A stretch of 64,000 bases of DNA from Guptibacillus hwajinpoensis (GTDB taxonomy: Bacteria; Bacillota; Bacilli; Bacillales; Guptibacillaceae), in contig NZ_JAIVKU010000002.1 of assembly GCF_020524165.1 (NCBI RefSeq), positions 287,208 to 351,207 on the forward strand, given 5' to 3'. How positions within the stretch are numbered: position 1 is the first letter of the stretch; each line of letters begins with the position of its first letter. Positions 63,502 to 64,000 of this stretch are shown here, one piece after another. The notes under the pieces are model-generated. The model was not told where the DNA came from. It made no database searches and saw only the letters and a list, made by a program, of their open reading frames with translations. Position numbers and translations under genes: made by a program.

Positions 63502-63552
63502 CCCCCTCTAAAGACAAAACAAGGCGATTGTCCACTACAGGCGGACAATCGC
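63482..63552. repeat. REP-like element, copy 8 (composite form), overlapping the ABC gene 3' end
   Basis: GGGGTCAGGT and ACCTGACCCC flank a four-base centre (63482-63505). AGACAAAACAA follows, then the hairpin GCGATTGTCC / GGACAATCGC with a nine-base loop and seven T (63524-63559). The second part is a good terminator for the exporter operon. Confidence 0.9.
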
Positions 63553-63689
63553 TTTTTTTGCGCTGAAAGATAAGATTGTAGAAATCATATTGCAAGGGAG
63601 AAACGAGTATGAGTAAACTAAGATCAGGGCTTAAATAAGGAAAATATTGTTAATCACTGGGAGTGTAAAATGAGCTAGAAAGGGAAGAG

Positions 63690-63848
63690 GTGTTTCTTCT
63701 TGAGCTAAAGCGACTTAGGGAAAAAGATCACATAACCTTTCAAACAAGCTTCTACGAATGGCAGAAGAAGAATAAAAACGAAAATGGAGTTACGCTGTTA
63801 CAAGTGAAGAAGCAACAGCTTCTAGTGAAATGGAAGCAGTGGCGTTAA
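63690..63848 (+). CDS. Small basic protein or gene remnant, 52 residues
   Basis: A GTG with AAAGG six bases upstream opens a 52-residue frame: a charged helical start (FLLELKRLREKD), then TFQTSFYEWQKKNKNENG and a basic end (VKKQQLLVKWKQWR). A terminator follows. The same frame has an ATG with GGGAG at 63609, but three stop codons lie between, so this may be the intact 3' part of a decayed gene. I do not recognise the family. Confidence 0.4.
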   Translation: MFLLELKRLREKDHITFQTSFYEWQKKNKNENGVTLLQVKKQQLLVKWKQWR

Positions 63849-63856
63849 AGGAGAAA

Positions 63857-63909
63857 AGCTGTCTCGTTGAACGGTGGTTGATCACCGTTCAAGGGACAGT
63901 CTTTTTTTA
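63857..63909 (+). terminator. Terminator after the small basic ORF
   Basis: CTGTC and TTGAACGGT pair with ACCGTTCAA and GACAG around an eight-base loop, followed by seven T. Confidence 0.85.
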
Positions 63910-63926
63910 GACTAACAAAAAACAAG

Positions 63927-63957
63927 TTGATTCCGCGTGGATCGTTCGATATATAAT
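63927..63957 (+). promoter_or_regulatory. Probable promoter at the right edge
   Basis: TTGATT (63927-63932) is 17 to 19 bases from overlapping TATATA/TATAAT (63950-63957). The transcript would run out of the window. A small inverted repeat GTCCTC / GAGGAC follows at about 63971-63987. Confidence 0.5.
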
Positions 63958-64000
63958 GACATAAGGGAAGTCCTCTGATGGAGGACATGTGTCTGTGGAG

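Noticed and set aside
3803..63552. The spaced palindromes as a CRISPR array
   Set aside because: Copies are kilobases apart, palindromic and tied to gene ends; there are no regular spacers or cas genes.

Overview
The window looks like chromosomal DNA of a low-to-moderate GC Gram-positive bacterium of the Bacillaceae. Support comes from strong Shine-Dalgarno sequences, frequent GTG/TTG starts, CcpA-type cre sites, TagD/TagG/TagH wall-polymer genes, a Bacillus-type long GalT, and TcyP, YvbJ-like and DUF4870 proteins. I cannot fix the genus from the sequence alone. No rRNA, tRNA, CRISPR array, phage gene or transposase gene was seen.

Layout. (1) 1-7274: the 3' end of a glycerol-dehydrogenase-type gene, two tiny peptide ORFs with very strong ribosome sites, a TcyP-type symporter, a lipoprotein, a histidine phosphatase, a large ATPase-LuxR regulator, a DUF4870 membrane protein and galU. 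(2) 8047-20202: surface-polymer region with an ExoA-like glycosyltransferase, a CDP-alcohol phosphatidyltransferase-like protein, tagD, a GT2-TagF fusion, a second TagF-like enzyme, tagG/tagH export, galE, a methyltransferase and, on the other strand, a DHHW/MBOAT pair typical of polymer O-acylation. (3) 20423-37063: a galactoside utilisation block with two tandem solute-binding proteins, two permeases, GH35, GH36 and GH42 enzymes, a LacI regulator, galK, galT, galE and a metal-site-deficient M24 protein. (4) 37133-40798: zinc-ribbon membrane proteins. (5) 40959-52175: a sulfoquinovose block with a DUF4867 protein, a sodium symporter, a sulfoquinovosidase whose key residues align one-for-one with E. 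coli YihQ, a fucose-isomerase-like protein, a PfkA-like kinase, a GntR regulator, a class II aldolase, an aldehyde dehydrogenase and an AEC transporter. (6) 52280-64000: an iron-dependent alcohol dehydrogenase, pyroglutamyl peptidase, a GGDEF/HD-GYP protein with small membrane proteins, a ROK kinase with manA, and a heterodimeric ABC exporter.

How the parts may work together. Block 5 reads as an Embden-Meyerhof-like sulfoglycolysis built from enzyme families different from those of E. coli: glycoside to sulfoquinovose, to sulfofructose, to its 1-phosphate, then cleavage to dihydroxyacetone phosphate and sulfolactaldehyde, which is oxidised to sulfolactate and exported. Block 3 supplies alpha- and beta-galactosidases plus the Leloir pathway. 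The head groups of the main thylakoid lipids are galactosyl, digalactosyl and sulfoquinovosyl glycerol, so I infer that blocks 3 and 5 may form a chloroplast-lipid head-group island. Both blocks carry cre-like sites in their promoters.

A family of intergenic palindromes (GGGGTCAGG...CCTGACCCC) occurs eight times, always at gene 3' ends. Five copies are followed by an A-rich spacer and a second hairpin with conserved GTCC/GGAC. In three places the element supplies the last codons and the stop codon of a gene.
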